DNA from: Mucilaginibacter_A sp050955045 | GTDB lineage: Bacteria; Bacteroidota; Bacteroidia; Sphingobacteriales; Sphingobacteriaceae | Assembly: GCA_050955045.1 (NCBI GenBank) | Contig: JBPBQV010000034.1 | Span: 1 to 64,000 of the forward strand | Reading direction: 5' to 3' | Length of the DNA stretch: 64,000 nt | Shown: positions 9,639 through 18,364 of the stretch, piece by piece | Numbering within the stretch: the stretch's first letter is position 1 | Layout: each line of letters opens with the position of its first letter | Notes under the pieces: model-generated | What the model was told of the DNA's origin: nothing | Seen by the model: the letters and a program-made list of their open reading frames with translations, nothing else | The model's database searches: none | Position numbers and translations under genes: made by a program

Positions 9639-11228
9639 ATGAAATTAAATAGATATATTTTAACTGCAGCATTAGGCATCGCGCTGATGTTACCATTAGG
9701 CTGCTCTAAAGAGCTGGAAAAGACAGACGTTACCGATATTTCTGGTGACGCATTATTCAAAAATCCGGATGATGCTGTAAAGCTGGTCAACTCAATTTAT
9801 AACACCTTTCTGAATGTTGATTTCATGCTGAAATCACTTTGGTATCAGGCAAATTTCTTATCTCAAGATTTCAAAAATTATGGTTCGGATACATTTTTTG
9901 AACGGTATGAAGTACCGGCAAGTTTTGATCCTTTAAATACCTTTTGGGTGAGAAGTTATGCTGGTATAGCACGTGCCAATTCAGCGTTTCCTGTTATTGC
10001 CCAAATGAAAGCTGATGGCATTTTAACTGCTGCTTTGGCAGACCGTTTAACAGGAGAAGCGTATTTTTTACGTGGCGTTTTTTATTATTATCTGGCAACA
10101 AATTTTGGGGGAGTGCCCTTAGAGTTGAAAGTAGTTACGGATAATGGTTTGCATCCAAGAAATACACAGGATGAAGTTTTTACTTCTGTAGTGTCGGATA
10201 TGCAAATGGCCGCAAGTTTGTTACCGTGGAAAGAAGACTTGGCAGCTGCTGATTTAGGTAGAGCAACCAAAGGTTCTGCTTTGGCTTATTTAGGTGGAGC
10301 ACAAATGTGGTTAAAAAAGTATGCTGATGCCGTAACAACTTATAATCAGTTAACCGGAAAATATCAGTTGATGGAGAAGTTTATTGATGTCCATGAGTTT
10401 GCTAATCAAAATAACAAAGAATCTATCTTTGAAGTACAGTTTTTGGCTTATGGCGATCAAGCTTGGGGCCATGCAAATGAAACACATTGGTTATCTTCCT
10501 TCGGTATGCCCGAGGAGATTACAACTTTTGGTTATGATTATGCTGACAAGAAACTTTACGATTCTTATGAAACCAACGATACCCGTAAACTAGCAACGGT
10601 TATTGGGCCTGGGGATGTTCACCCAAGTCCAGCAATTAAAATTTCATCTTACCCAGCTGTAGTTGCAGGATTTGCAGCTAAAAATGCGCGTTATATTGGA
10701 TCTGATGGGAATATCATCAACACTTGTGGAACAGTTGAGAAACCATGGAAAGGCGCTGACGGAGCAAGATCTGGTTATTATGGAACAAAATTCTGGAGAG
10801 ATCCAAGTATCACTGGTGCTACGGGAACACCGCAAGCCATCTTTAGCGGACAAAATGTGATTATGATGCGATATGCAGAAGTGTTACTGAGTAAAGCAGA
10901 AGCACAGGCCAAAAGTGGTGATGCAGCAGGAGCATTAGCAACTGTACAACTAGTTAGAAACAGAGCATTCGGTAAATTAACCAATACAGCAGCTGTTGTA
11001 CCAGCACCGCCTTCTGGTACCGATATAACAAATGTTATCCTGGATGAATACCGTCATGAATTAACTGGCGAAATGTCTTTATGGTTTGATTTAAGACGTT
11101 CCGGCTCTCAAGCTGCTTTCGTTTTAAGGACTTACGGAACTACTATTCCTGCAGGAAAAGATATTATGCCAATTCCGCAGGCAGTACTTGCAGCTAATTC
11201 AACTTTAACACAAAACCCAAGTTATTAG
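9639..11228 (+). CDS. SusD/RagB-family nutrient-binding lipoprotein
   Basis: 529 residues. The N-terminus is a lipoprotein signal (MKLNRYILTAALGIALMLPLGC, lipid Cys at residue 22). The body shows SusD tetratricopeptide-like features (AYFLRGVFYYYLATNFGGVPL near residue 140, then the C-terminal block RYAEVLLSKAEAQAKSGD and LVRNRAF). The C-terminus contains the usual EYRHELTGEMSLWFDLRRSG motif. It sits on the cell surface as a lid for the SusC transporter encoded 21 nt upstream and helps capture glycans. A strong terminator follows, closing a two-gene operon. Confidence 0.93.
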   Translation: MKLNRYILTAALGIALMLPLGCSKELEKTDVTDISGDALFKNPDDAVKLVNSIYNTFLNVDFMLKSLWYQANFLSQDFKNYGSDTFFERYEVPASFDPLNTFWVRSYAGIARANSAFPVIAQMKADGILTAALADRLTGEAYFLRGVFYYYLATNFGGVPLELKVVTDNGLHPRNTQDEVFTSVVSDMQMAASLLPWKEDLAAADLGRATKGSALAYLGGAQMWLKKYADAVTTYNQLTGKYQLMEKFIDVHEFANQNNKESIFEVQFLAYGDQAWGHANETHWLSSFGMPEEITTFGYDYADKKLYDSYETNDTRKLATVIGPGDVHPSPAIKISSYPAVVAGFAAKNARYIGSDGNIINTCGTVEKPWKGADGARSGYYGTKFWRDPSITGATGTPQAIFSGQNVIMMRYAEVLLSKAEAQAKSGDAAGALATVQLVRNRAFGKLTNTAAVVPAPPSGTDITNVILDEYRHELTGEMSLWFDLRRSGSQAAFVLRTYGTTIPAGKDIMPIPQAVLAANSTLTQNPSY

Positions 11229-11243
11229 TAGTATTAACTCAAT

Positions 11244-11278
11244 AAAAAAACCGCCTTAACTATAAGGCGGTTTTTTTT
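11244..11278 (+). terminator. Intrinsic terminator after susD
   Basis: Arms 11244-11258 and 11263-11277 are exact complements (ACCGCCTTA core, loop ACTA) with flanking A and T tracts, a textbook rho-independent terminator for the 6405-11228 operon. Confidence 0.9.
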
Positions 11279-11481
11279 ATTTCAAATATTTTTGAAATGT
11301 TTGTTAACTGTTTAAATCAACATTCAACAAAATTCTAATACTTCTTTTATAAACTAAAAATTTAAATTCTGTTATTTTTTTTCATACTATTAAAGATTAA
11401 TTGTTCTAAAAATATGGGTGTAAAAGAAGCATAGAATTTTGTTTAAAAGACTTAAACCATTGTGTTTGTATTTAACATAAA

Positions 11482-12738
11482 ATGATCACATCAAGAAAGT
11501 ATTTGTATCTGATAATTTTTTGTGTACCACTAGCATTTATCTTTTCGCAATGTTTCAATTTAGAAAAGAAACAAGATCCGCGTGGTAGTGCATTTGCCGG
11601 ATCTGCTTCTTGCATTAAATGTCATCGGAATTTATATAATTCTTACTTAACTACGGCTCATTATAAAGCTTCTCAAACTGCATCTGTTCGTACAGTTCAT
11701 GGTAGTTTTCATCCGGATTCTAATACTTTTTTTATCGATAAAAATTTGAAGATTGTATTGGAAAAGCATAACAACGGCTTTTTTCAAACAGCTTATGCCA
11801 ATGGTAAAATTACTAACAGCCAACGTTTCGATATTGTATTTGGTGGAATTAAAGGCGAAACTTACGTTTATTGGAAAGGAGATCAGCTGTTTCAACTGCC
11901 ATTATCTTATTTTAACCGCTTAAAAATTTGGGGAACTAGTCCGGGCTATGATGCCAGCCAAGTTGATTATAGCCGAGCCATCGGAACAAGATGTTTTGAA
12001 TGTCATAGTTCTTTTATCAACGAAAATCTGCAGCAAACAAAAAATTTGCATCAAGCAGAATCATTCGATAAATCTTCGCTGATCTTAAGTATTGATTGCG
12101 AAAGATGTCATGGCCCGTTGGCCAATCATGTAGAATTTCAGACAGCAAATCCTGATCAGAAAACAGCCAAATTTGTGGCTCAATATCAATCGTTATCAAG
12201 GGCACAAAAACTGGATGCTTGTGCGGTTTGCCATTCCGGCAATAAAAGTACAATGTTAAAATCTACTTTTGGTTTTAAACCAGGAAATTTGCTTGCTAAT
12301 TTTAAGTTGCCTGACCTTAATGAAGGTGTTGCCAGCACATCAAACCTGGATGTTCATGGAAACCAAATGCAGTTGCTAGCCAGTAGCAAATGTTTTGTAA
12401 TGAGTAAAATGGATTGCTCATCGTGCCATAATACACACAACAATGAAAGAGGTAACGAAATGTTGTTTGCGCAACGTTGTATGAATTGTCATAAAACAGC
12501 AGACCATAATTTTTGTAAAAAGGCCGGTTCAATAACTGCCAATGCACTTCGGATGAATTGTGTTAAGTGCCATATGCCAGAAAAAAACTCTACTGCAATT
12601 ACTGTTCAGACTTCGGTAAAAGCAGTGGCGGTGCCTTTTTCTGTTACTACGCACCGTATTGCTGTTTATCCACAGGAATCAGCCAAAATAATGGCTTACC
12701 TAAAAGATACTAATAAAAGAAGCATCAATAATGACTAA
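11482..12738 (+). CDS. Seven-heme cytochrome c (cytochrome c554-like), exported
   Basis: 418 residues with an N-terminal hydrophobic signal and a possible lipid-attachment Cys at residue 24 (IFSQC). Seven CxxCH heme-binding motifs are visible in order: CIKCH (44-48), CFECH, CERCH, CAVCH, CSSCH, CMNCH and CVKCH, a pattern typical of c554/DmsE-like periplasmic multiheme cytochromes. It probably carries electrons in the periplasm or at the outer membrane, but no partner oxidoreductase lies beside it. It stands between two polysaccharide-use operons with its own spacer, so a direct role in glycan use is not shown. The last codons (NKRSIN) contain an exact copy of the dispersed motif TAAAAGAAGCAT (12714-12725). 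Confidence 0.85.
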   Translation: MITSRKYLYLIIFCVPLAFIFSQCFNLEKKQDPRGSAFAGSASCIKCHRNLYNSYLTTAHYKASQTASVRTVHGSFHPDSNTFFIDKNLKIVLEKHNNGFFQTAYANGKITNSQRFDIVFGGIKGETYVYWKGDQLFQLPLSYFNRLKIWGTSPGYDASQVDYSRAIGTRCFECHSSFINENLQQTKNLHQAESFDKSSLILSIDCERCHGPLANHVEFQTANPDQKTAKFVAQYQSLSRAQKLDACAVCHSGNKSTMLKSTFGFKPGNLLANFKLPDLNEGVASTSNLDVHGNQMQLLASSKCFVMSKMDCSSCHNTHNNERGNEMLFAQRCMNCHKTADHNFCKKAGSITANALRMNCVKCHMPEKNSTAITVQTSVKAVAVPFSVTTHRIAVYPQESAKIMAYLKDTNKRSINND

Positions 12739-13174
12739 AACTGCTTTCAAAAAGGATGTAAAAACTTCTTTTACTGCTGTAATTTAAGCTCGCTAAGCAT
12801 ATAATCACTCAATTTTTTTCTTGTTTTGCATGCACATTAGCACTGTTGCACTAATAGATTCTACCATAGAAACGATTGATGGAAGCCTTATCTGTGGCTT
12901 GTAAAAATGGTTTGAAGTTTTTTTATACACCGATATACCTTAAATCGCTGGTATCATGAAAGCTAAATCAGCACCAAACAAACGGATTTATTTGCAAATG
13001 AGGCGTCCACGAGCGGTCAATCTTTTCGTTAAAATTGTGACCGGCCAGATGCAAATGCTTTTATAAAGTCCAAATCCTCTATTATAGAGGATAAATTTCA
13101 GATTAGAAAGTTATACTATTATTTCAAAAATTAAATTATATCAGGATAAATAACATCCCTTCGAGCAGACTTTT
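12739..13174. other. Intergenic region without a clear gene
   Basis: No supported gene. A 36-codon plus-strand ORF at 12956-13066 (MKAKSAPNKRIYLQM, basic) is unrecognised and probably chance. A motif-like sequence, AAAACTTCTTTTA, occurs near 12761. The region presumably carries the promoter of the esterase gene at 13219. Confidence 0.45.
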
Positions 13175-13182
13175 TAGATTTG
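13175..13182 (+). promoter_or_regulatory. Putative -7 box TAGATTTG upstream of CE2-like esterase
   Basis: Exact match to TAnnTTTG, 36 nt ahead of the ATG at 13219. No clear -33 TTTG is visible at 19-21 nt upstream. The same octamer lies ahead of pdhA. Confidence 0.4.
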
Positions 13183-13218
13183 TGCCTCCCACTGACTGTT
13201 TTAACCAATTAGTAATTT

Positions 13219-14325
13219 ATGAAACATATTATCATCTGTCTTTTGGCTCTTATTTTCCTTAGTAAGCTGGGTTATACTCAGCAGCAAAATATCAAAACTG
13301 CTAATTTACTGAATGCGGATCAATTGCAGCCTTATGGCAGGTATGCATTGAGTGGGCGGCATGAACTGGAACTCGTTAGCTCGGCAGTACATTTTGGCTT
13401 TAGTTTTACAGGTGAAGAGTGCACAATTTATGCTTCTTTACCGGCAGAAAACGAACATAACTATCTACAGTATGAACTGGACGGCGTTTACCAAAAACGA
13501 ATACGTATTGAGGGCAAGGAGAACAGTGCTCTAATTATCAAAGCTATAGGTTCGGGAAAGCATAGTATCTGGATTTATAAAGCAACAGAAGCAACTACAG
13601 GCCCGATATTTATTTCTAGAATCTCAGCTCCGGGAGCCAAAGTGTTAACTGCACCCAAAGCAGCACCTTTGATTGAATTTATTGGCAATAGCATTACCTG
13701 CGGGGCAGCGGCTGATACAGCTGAATTTCCTTGCGGAACGGGTGTGTACCAGGATCACCATAACGCTTATATGGCTTATGGGCCAAGGATAGCCAGAGCC
13801 TTGAAGGTAAATTTTTTAATGAGCAGCGTAAGCGGAATAGGAATTTACAGAACCTGGAATAAAGAAAGCCCTTCTATACCACAGGTGTACGAAAAACTTG
13901 ATTTTCAGCAGGATGATACTCGTAAATGGGATTTTAGAACTTATTCCCCTAAAATTGTCAGCATTGCCTTAGGGACGAATGATTTTAGCACAGGAGATGG
14001 AAAACTACCCAGAAAACCATTTGACGAAAGTATTTTTATCAGTAGCTACATTAGGTTTGTACAGCTAGTTAAAACAAAATATCCTAAAGCAAGAATCGCT
14101 TTACTTAGCAGCCCGATGGTGAAAGGTTCAGCTGGAATAATGCTTGAAAAATGTCTCAATCGAATAAAAAAAGAAATTGACAGCAAATATCCGGCAGATG
14201 TGCCGGTTGATACTTTCTTTTTTAAACCAATGGATGCTCACGGATGCAATGGTCATCCAAGTGTAGAGGACCACCAGATTCTGGCTGAGCAGCTCTTGCC
14301 ATTTTTTAAAAAACTGCTTGAGTAG
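13219..14325 (+). CDS. SGNH/GDSL carbohydrate esterase, CE2-like, exported
   Basis: 368 residues. A signal peptide (to about residue 20) is followed by a jelly-roll domain of about 110 residues and then an SGNH hydrolase domain. This two-part order is that of carbohydrate esterase family 2 (acetyl-xylan/glucomannan esterases). Catalytic features: Ser158 in FIGNSITCG (block I), GTND at 252-255 (block III), and the C-terminal DAHGCNGHPS with His346. It probably removes acetyl groups from hemicellulose in the periplasm. It fits its setting between a GH9 locus and a SusC/SusD pair. Ester specificity is inferred from the family. Confidence 0.82.
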   Translation: MKHIIICLLALIFLSKLGYTQQQNIKTANLLNADQLQPYGRYALSGRHELELVSSAVHFGFSFTGEECTIYASLPAENEHNYLQYELDGVYQKRIRIEGKENSALIIKAIGSGKHSIWIYKATEATTGPIFISRISAPGAKVLTAPKAAPLIEFIGNSITCGAAADTAEFPCGTGVYQDHHNAYMAYGPRIARALKVNFLMSSVSGIGIYRTWNKESPSIPQVYEKLDFQQDDTRKWDFRTYSPKIVSIALGTNDFSTGDGKLPRKPFDESIFISSYIRFVQLVKTKYPKARIALLSSPMVKGSAGIMLEKCLNRIKKEIDSKYPADVPVDTFFFKPMDAHGCNGHPSVEDHQILAEQLLPFFKKLLE

Positions 14326-15222
14326 CGAAATTTTAAAAGCTTTTTTGAAAAGAAACAAGTATAGGTTCTAATGAATATCCTGCACGATCATGCGAATTTT
14401 CTGATTGAGCTCTACTAATGCTCTTTTTAGCAGCAAGATTTCTTTGCACATTGACGAACTCCTCGCTCGAATATATTGACCATGTGCCTAGGACGGAAGC
14501 GACCAATTCCTACCCCGCTAAATATTACAAGATCGTCTTTGAGTAGGTTAATCTACTTGCTTGTCATTACTTACCTATTTTTATTAATAAGGCAATAGAT
14601 TGATGCTTGGGGAGATTACCGTTAAAACTTTTGTCTTCTTTTAAATTGTACTACTTTTAGGGGAGCTTACAGCGCCATCTAACCAATTATCGGCTTTTTT
14701 GTTACAAGTCCAATAAGCGTTGAAATTTTTTATAGTATTCCTGCTTTAAAACTTGTACAACTTTAGAAAAGCATGTTCAAGTCAGTTTCTACTTATCTAA
14801 TTGTTTTAAATGATATTAAACTGCGACAAGTTCAGTACACATTTAATTTTTATTAGTGCTTCTTTTAGCTATAAAAAATAGATGCTAATGTTTGAGTCAA
14901 TAGATTTTTATAATTATGTTTTTATAGTCTATCACTAAATAGCTTTAGTGATAGAATGTTAATATACCACAAAATATTGCTCAGATAACATATATATTGC
15001 CCTTAAGCAATTACTTATGTTTGAATTGAAGATTAAGTAAAAAGTATCGAAGTCTGATTGTTTCTTAGTTTTCAATCCAATTATATTATAACCTATTTTT
15101 TTGTTTTTCAGGAATTTTAAAAGCTGTCTCTTAATTAAGGGTAAGGAATTTTTATTTATCGCTTTAAAAAGCAGAAAGATGCATTTGTTGTAAACTTTTT
15201 TAAAAAAATTAAACCTTATTAC
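14326..15222. other. Long intergenic region with possible gene remnants
   Basis: About 0.9 kb without an intact gene. On the minus strand, 14509-14333 is open for 58 codons without an ATG (contains VLGTWSIYSSEEFVNVQ and ends SFQKSF), and a second short open stretch with NFNAYWTCNKKADNWLDG lies near 14740-14650. Both look like pieces of old coding sequence, but I recognise neither family. The hairpin at 14929-14954 and a one-mismatch copy of the dispersed motif (14856-14867) are also here. Confidence 0.4.
14929..14954. repeat. Hairpin CTATCACTAAA / TTTAGTGATAG upstream of second susC
   Basis: An 11-bp perfect stem (14929-14939 with 14944-14954) and 4-nt loop TAGC, about 270 nt ahead of susC at 15223. 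The word CTATCACTAA is the same as in the inverted repeat at 5980-6058 ahead of the first susC. Confidence 0.65.
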
Positions 15223-18200
15223 ATGAAGTTAAAACTTTACAAAAAAAGTTTGTTTTTATTTTTTTGTTTGTGCTTTTGCATAAGCTTATATGCACAAGGG
15301 CAAGTGCAGGTTACTGGGACAGTAACTACTACAAAAGGAGAAGCTCTGACAGGAGTATCCATTAAAGTAAAAGGCACCGGTCTTGGTACGGTTACCGATT
15401 TGAAAGGCGCATTTAGTATCAGAGTTGCAGGTGCACAAACTGTATTGCAAATATCATATTTAGGTTTTAGCCCTAAAGAGATTACAGTAGGTACCAACCA
15501 TAACCATAACATAATACTTGTAGAAGCTACCAACCAGCTAAAAGATGTAGTGGTAACAGCCTTAGGTATTAAGCGAGAATCAAAAAGGCTGGGTTATTCA
15601 ACTGCTACAGTTAATACTGATCAGCTTACAGTTAGCCGAACTACAAACGTAGGTAACAGTCTGGAAGGGAAAGTGGCAGGTTTAAACGTTTCACCGCCTG
15701 CAGGTGGTCCTGGTGGTTCAACTAAAATTAGGATACGGGGCCAATCTTCATTTGGAGGTAACAATTCGCCTTTAATCATTGTAAACGGTATCCCTATTAA
15801 CAATACGGCAGTATCAGCCGGTGGATCTAGTGGTAATGGTACAGGTAACCCTACCGGCGGTTCATCAGATCAGGGAGATGGCTTGCAAAGTATTAGTCAG
15901 GATGATATTGAATCCATGACTGTATTGAAAGGTGCGGCAGCGGCAGCTCTATATGGATTTCGTGCTAAAGATGGCGCAATTATCATAACCACCAAATCAG
16001 GTTCAAAAGACCAGGGTATCGGTGTAGAGTTTAACTCAAATTTTCAAGCCGATCAAGCACTCGATTTTACTAACTTTCAATACATTTATGGCCAGGGTGA
16101 AAACGGTAAACGGCAAGTGACGTTGGCCGATGCACAAAGTTCTGGTGTACATAGTTTCGGTGTAAAATTTGACGGTGCGCCTACTATTCAGTTTGACGGT
16201 TCAACTCAGCCTTATTCTCCTTTTAAAAATCGTATCAGCCAGTTTTATCGTACTGGAAAAACCTATTCAAATTCTATTGCCCTATCAGGCGGTAATGAAA
16301 AAGGTGGTTTTCGTTTATCTTTCAATAATACAGATGCCGATGCCATTATGCCTAATTCAGACTACCATAAGAAAATTTTTAATTTAGGATTGAATTATAA
16401 GCTTACACCTAAGCTTTCCATGCAGCTTAATGCCAATTACTCTAACGAGTTTAACCACAACCCACCTCAAATTGGTATACAGGATATGAATGCTAATACA
16501 ACCATTTATACTATGGCAAATAGTATTAACCCGGATTGGTTAAAAAACTATAAAGATGCTAACGGCAACGAAATGCCTTTAGCCCGTTTTACCAATCGTA
16601 ATAATCCATACTGGGTTACTTACCAGAGATTTGAGAATGTACACCGCGACAGACTGTTCGGTAATGCTTCTTTAAGATATCAGTTTACAAACTGGCTGTA
16701 TTTGCAGGGTCGTGTTGGTCAGGATTATTTTACACGCCCTTATAATTACGACCGGCCTACCGGTACCCGTTCTATAGGTGCTGTTACTACTGGTTTTAAC
16801 GGCTATTATTACCAGGACGTTTCTACGTTCCGTGAACGAAACTTTGACTTTTTGCTGGGCGCAAACCATAAGTTCGGCAATGTTGGAGTAGATATAACGG
16901 TTGGCGGAAATGCCATGCAACAGGTATATGATAATTTGAGTACTGCTGTAACTAACTTTTATGTCAGGGATCTTTATACTATAGGTAATGGTCAAACTAA
17001 GAGCCCTAACTATACTTATGGCAGAAAGCGCGTAAACTCCTTTTATGGTTCGGCTGAGCTTTCATTTAAAAACTATTTATACCTAACAGCTACTGCACGT
17101 AATGACTGGTTTTCGACCTTAAACATAAATTCTAACAGTTACTTGTATCCTTCAGTAAGTGGCAGCTTCGTGTTTAGCGAATTATTGGGAGAATCTTCCC
17201 CTTCATGGCTGGATTATGGCAAATTGAGAGTAGCATATGCAGAAGTGGGTGGCGATACAGATCCTTACTCTAACAACCTTTATTATTCTTTAAATGCAAA
17301 TTCATTCAACAATACAGCCTTAGGTTCTATTGCAAATGATGTAAGTCCGAATGCTAATTTAAGGCCTTTAAAAGTAAAGGAAAAAGAAGCAGGTATTGAA
17401 TTCCGGATGTTTAAAAGCAGGGTTAATTTAGATTTGTCTGTTTATCAAAAAAATACAGTTGATGAAATCCTGAACGTTGATATTTCTGCTGCATCCGGCT
17501 TTAATCAAACTAAAGTTAATATTGGGAAACTGCAAAATAAAGGGGTAGAAGTCTTACTTACTTTGGTACCAGTTAGAACATCTAAAATTAGTTGGGAAAC
17601 TGCTTTTAACGGCTCTTATAACATTAGTAAAGTATTAGCGCTTGCCAATGGACAAAAACGGTTTGATGTTGGGGCAGGAGAATTTTTCGGAACAGTTTCA
17701 GAAGAAGTTGGCCTTCCTTTGGCATCGCTTCGCGGGTATGACTATAAACGTGATGCGCAGGGCCGTATCATCACTGTAAATGGTTTACCGCAACAAGGTG
17801 CCTTAACCACATTTGGCAGTGCTATCCCTAAATGGGTTGGCGGTTGGAGCAATACGGTAAGGTACAAAGGCTTCAGGCTATATACTCAGGTAGATTTTAA
17901 GGCCGGAGCTAAATTAATATCCAACTCAAACCTTAATTTTTTACGGGAAGGTTTATCTCAGCAGTCCTTAGTTGGCCGGGAAGGCGGCGTTGTGTTTCCG
18001 GGTGTAAATGCAGATGGTACACCTAATACAACAGCTGTAGAAGCAGAAACTTTTTATACGAGTTACCGCAGTACCAACATAGCTACACCATTTGTATATA
18101 ACGCCAGTTTTGTAAGATGGCGAACTGTTTCACTTGGATATGATTTGTCTCGCTTCTTTAAAGGCACCTTTATCAAAGGCGTTAATCTTTCAGCTACAGT

Positions 18201-18345
18201 TAATAACGTACTGATGATCAAAAAATATGTTGATAATCTTGATCCTGAAGCACAAGTTTCTGCTTCTGATAATTTGCAGGGTATTGAGGCACATACGCTT
18301 CCAACCACACGCAGTTATGGGCTTAACTTAAATGTTAAATTGTAA
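15223..18345 (+). CDS. SusC/RagA-family TonB-linked outer-membrane transporter
   Basis: 1040 residues with signal peptide (MKLKLYKKSLFLFFCLCFCISLYAQ). A carboxypeptidase-regulatory-like domain (VTGTVTTTKGEALTGVSIKV) is followed by the TonB-box/plug region (KDVVVTALGIKRE; SPLIIVNGIPINN; VLKGAAAAALYGFRAKDGAIIITTKSG). The barrel ends SYGLNLNVKL; the terminal residue is Leu where Phe is usual. This subtype (xALGIKRExKxLGYS) pairs with SusD-like_2 proteins, as found directly downstream, where the next frame overlaps the end of this one. It imports glycan fragments with energy from TonB. It lacks an STN domain. Confidence 0.93.
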   Translation: MKLKLYKKSLFLFFCLCFCISLYAQGQVQVTGTVTTTKGEALTGVSIKVKGTGLGTVTDLKGAFSIRVAGAQTVLQISYLGFSPKEITVGTNHNHNIILVEATNQLKDVVVTALGIKRESKRLGYSTATVNTDQLTVSRTTNVGNSLEGKVAGLNVSPPAGGPGGSTKIRIRGQSSFGGNNSPLIIVNGIPINNTAVSAGGSSGNGTGNPTGGSSDQGDGLQSISQDDIESMTVLKGAAAAALYGFRAKDGAIIITTKSGSKDQGIGVEFNSNFQADQALDFTNFQYIYGQGENGKRQVTLADAQSSGVHSFGVKFDGAPTIQFDGSTQPYSPFKNRISQFYRTGKTYSNSIALSGGNEKGGFRLSFNNTDADAIMPNSDYHKKIFNLGLNYKLTPKLSMQLNANYSNEFNHNPPQIGIQDMNANTTIYTMANSINPDWLKNYKDANGNEMPLARFTNRNNPYWVTYQRFENVHRDRLFGNASLRYQFTNWLYLQGRVGQDYFTRPYNYDRPTGTRSIGAVTTGFNGYYYQDVSTFRERNFDFLLGANHKFGNVGVDITVGGNAMQQVYDNLSTAVTNFYVRDLYTIGNGQTKSPNYTYGRKRVNSFYGSAELSFKNYLYLTATARNDWFSTLNINSNSYLYPSVSGSFVFSELLGESSPSWLDYGKLRVAYAEVGGDTDPYSNNLYYSLNANSFNNTALGSIANDVSPNANLRPLKVKEKEAGIEFRMFKSRVNLDLSVYQKNTVDEILNVDISAASGFNQTKVNIGKLQNKGVEVLLTLVPVRTSKISWETAFNGSYNISKVLALANGQKRFDVGAGEFFGTVSEEVGLPLASLRGYDYKRDAQGRIITVNGLPQQGALTTFGSAIPKWVGGWSNTVRYKGFRLYTQVDFKAGAKLISNSNLNFLREGLSQQSLVGREGGVVFPGVNADGTPNTTAVEAETFYTSYRSTNIATPFVYNASFVRWRTVSLGYDLSRFFKGTFIKGVNLSATVNNVLMIKKYVDNLDPEAQVSASDNLQGIEAHTLPTTRSYGLNLNVKL

Positions 18346-18364
18346 ATCTCTATCAAAATTTATC

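Noticed and set aside
12956..13066. 36-codon ORF as a small gene
   Set aside because: No homology recognised, no promoter or terminator at suitable places; probably chance.
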